The notes under the pieces are model-generated. The model saw nothing but the letters and a program-made list of their open reading frames with translations. It had not been told where the DNA came from and did not search any database. From Pedobacter alluvionis (GTDB lineage: Bacteria > Bacteroidota > Bacteroidia > Sphingobacteriales > Sphingobacteriaceae): DNA of 64,000 nt. Positions within the stretch are counted from its first letter, which is position 1; each line of letters begins with the position of its first letter. Shown one piece after another: positions 63,157 to 64,000 of the stretch. A program made the position numbers and the translations under genes. The stretch lies in contig NZ_RCCK01000012.1 in assembly GCF_003664035.1 (NCBI RefSeq), positions 434,001 to 498,000 on the forward strand, read 5' to 3'.

Positions 63157-63278
63157 ATGATAAAAATCATTCTTTATTAACTTTTAAACAATTAAAATAT
63201 ATATTTGTATATCAAAAATCATATAAATATTAAGATATATAATTTAATAATGATTATTTGATGATAAAAAACATCAAA
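63157..63278. promoter_or_regulatory. Two dyads and a -7 box in the cobA-nirB divergent region
   Basis: ATGAT-AAAA-ATCAT (63157-63170) has the TGAT-N4-ATCA core of Crp/Fnr-type sites. TTTGATG, eight bases, CATCAAA (63257-63278) is a second dyad nearer nirB. TATATTTG at 63200-63207 matches the -7 consensus on the plus strand, giving nirB a leader of about 130 bases. The region is otherwise very A/T-rich. Confidence 0.5.
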
Positions 63279-63343
63279 ACAAATAATCTGGAATAAAAAC
63301 AGCCAACAGAAACTAAAAAAAAACACTAAACACCTTGAGATTT

Positions 63344-64000
63344 ATGAAAGAACCACAAATAATCGTAATAGGAAATGGAATGGTGGGATATAAATTCTGC
63401 GAAAAGCTTAGGTCAAAAACTTCTTCTTTTAATCTTATTGTTTTTGGAGAAGAACCCCGCAGGGCTTACGATCGTGTTCATTTAAGTGAATATTTTAATG
63501 GCAAAACCGCCGACGACCTCTCCCTTTCTACAGAAAACTGGTATCAGGAACAAAATATTACCCTATTTCTCAACAACCCGGTTACTAAAATAGACCGCGA
63601 CCTTCAAAAAGTTTACACCGCCAATGGTTTAGATTATAGCTACGATATCCTTGTTTTTGCTACGGGTTCTGGCGCGTTTGTCCCTAATATACCTGGAATT
63701 GAGAAAGAAGGTGTTTTTGTTTACCGTACTATAGAAGATCTTGACCTTATTAGTAGTTATGCAAAAAAGGCTAAAACAGCTTCAGTTATAGGAGGAGGTT
63801 TATTGGGACTAGAAGCCGCTAAAGCATTGATAGATTTGGGGATCGAAAAAACCAGTATTATTGAATTTGCACCGCGCCTAATGCCAAGGCAAATTGATGC
63901 TGCTGGTAGCGACATGCTTAAATCTAAGCTGGCGGATTTAGGTTTACAGATCCATCTAAATAAAAACACCACGAGCATTGAAGGTGATGGCCGTATTACT
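63344..64000 (+). CDS. nirB: Assimilatory nitrite reductase large subunit, 3' end outside window
   Basis: The ATG at 63344 begins MKEPQIIVIGNGMVGYKFCE, and 219 codons run open to the window edge. The FAD-binding Rossmann motif is GNGMVG at residues 10-15; VHLSEYFNGKTADDLSL and LVFATGSGAFVPNIPG are typical of NirB; a second, NAD-binding motif SVIGGGLLGLEAAKAL starts near residue 145. NirB reduces nitrite to ammonia with NADH, siroheme and an iron-sulfur cluster, whose domains would lie beyond the window. The divergent cobA gene fits this role. Confidence 0.9.
   Translation, partial: MKEPQIIVIGNGMVGYKFCEKLRSKTSSFNLIVFGEEPRRAYDRVHLSEYFNGKTADDLSLSTENWYQEQNITLFLNNPVTKIDRDLQKVYTANGLDYSYDILVFATGSGAFVPNIPGIEKEGVFVYRTIEDLDLISSYAKKAKTASVIGGGLLGLEAAKALIDLGIEKTSIIEFAPRLMPRQIDAAGSDMLKSKLADLGLQIHLNKNTTSIEGDGRIT

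Overview
The window comes from a member of the Bacteroidota, most likely Sphingobacteriaceae close to Pedobacter (inference). The signs are a SusC/SusD pair, glycoside hydrolases of families GH20, GH92 and GH97, GLPGLI and DUF4142 proteins, a BlaI/M56 pair, low G+C, and promoters of the Bacteroidota type (TTTG, about 20 bases, TAnnTTTG), for example upstream of rplU. I found no tRNA, rRNA, CRISPR array, prophage or intact transposase.

Layout. 1-8376: a SusC receptor cut by the window edge, SusD lipoprotein, DUF4369/TlpA thioredoxin and an M16 peptidase on one strand. 8694-16450: an arginine block with argS, an arginine deiminase family enzyme, the citrulline hydrolase CtlX, PhnA and an arginine decarboxylase. 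16775-26122: DUF72, DUF1579, a PH-domain protein with a displaced C-terminus, a 3'-5' exonuclease, a fused double ABC ATPase, a sialidase-like protein, RNase R and a polyprenyl synthase. 26233-28400: a Gly/Arg-rich exported protein and the rplU-rpmA operon. 29415-35098: a GLPGLI/outer-membrane protein operon facing an M56-BlaI operon. 35583-43321: a symporter, an ECF sigma factor with an overlapping membrane gene, DUF922, DgkA and GH20. 43322-49306: fabF, then a group of three short-chain dehydrogenases with a TetR and an AraC regulator. 49785-61994: GH92, mnmA, a lone receiver domain, an azoreductase, GH97, DUF4142, a voltage-gated-type channel and a beta-barrel protein. 62327-64000: cobA divergent from nirB, which runs off the end; CobA makes the siroheme precursor that NirB needs.

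The strongest non-coding signals are regulatory. A three-half-site motif built on TACGA/TCGTA lies upstream of both blaI and the GLPGLI operon, which suggests that both belong to one BlaI regulon. An identical 14-mer, ATACCAATCGGTAT, lies in the tetR promoter and upstream of the neighbouring dehydrogenase gene. A 38-bp perfect palindrome sits in front of azoR. Dyads sit in the cobA-nirB divergent region and inside the promoter of an unknown gene at 54250.

Intergenic space is crowded with repeats: about fifteen imperfect palindromes that begin CGTCAT and end ATGACG, a 147-bp MITE-like element with a TAA duplication, a second element ended by AGGYTGTATCATAAA, a perfect 33-nt palindrome present twice, a run of four hairpins between two convergent genes, and tandem or direct repeats at 13485-14024 and 28687-29120. 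No mobilising gene for them is present in the window.
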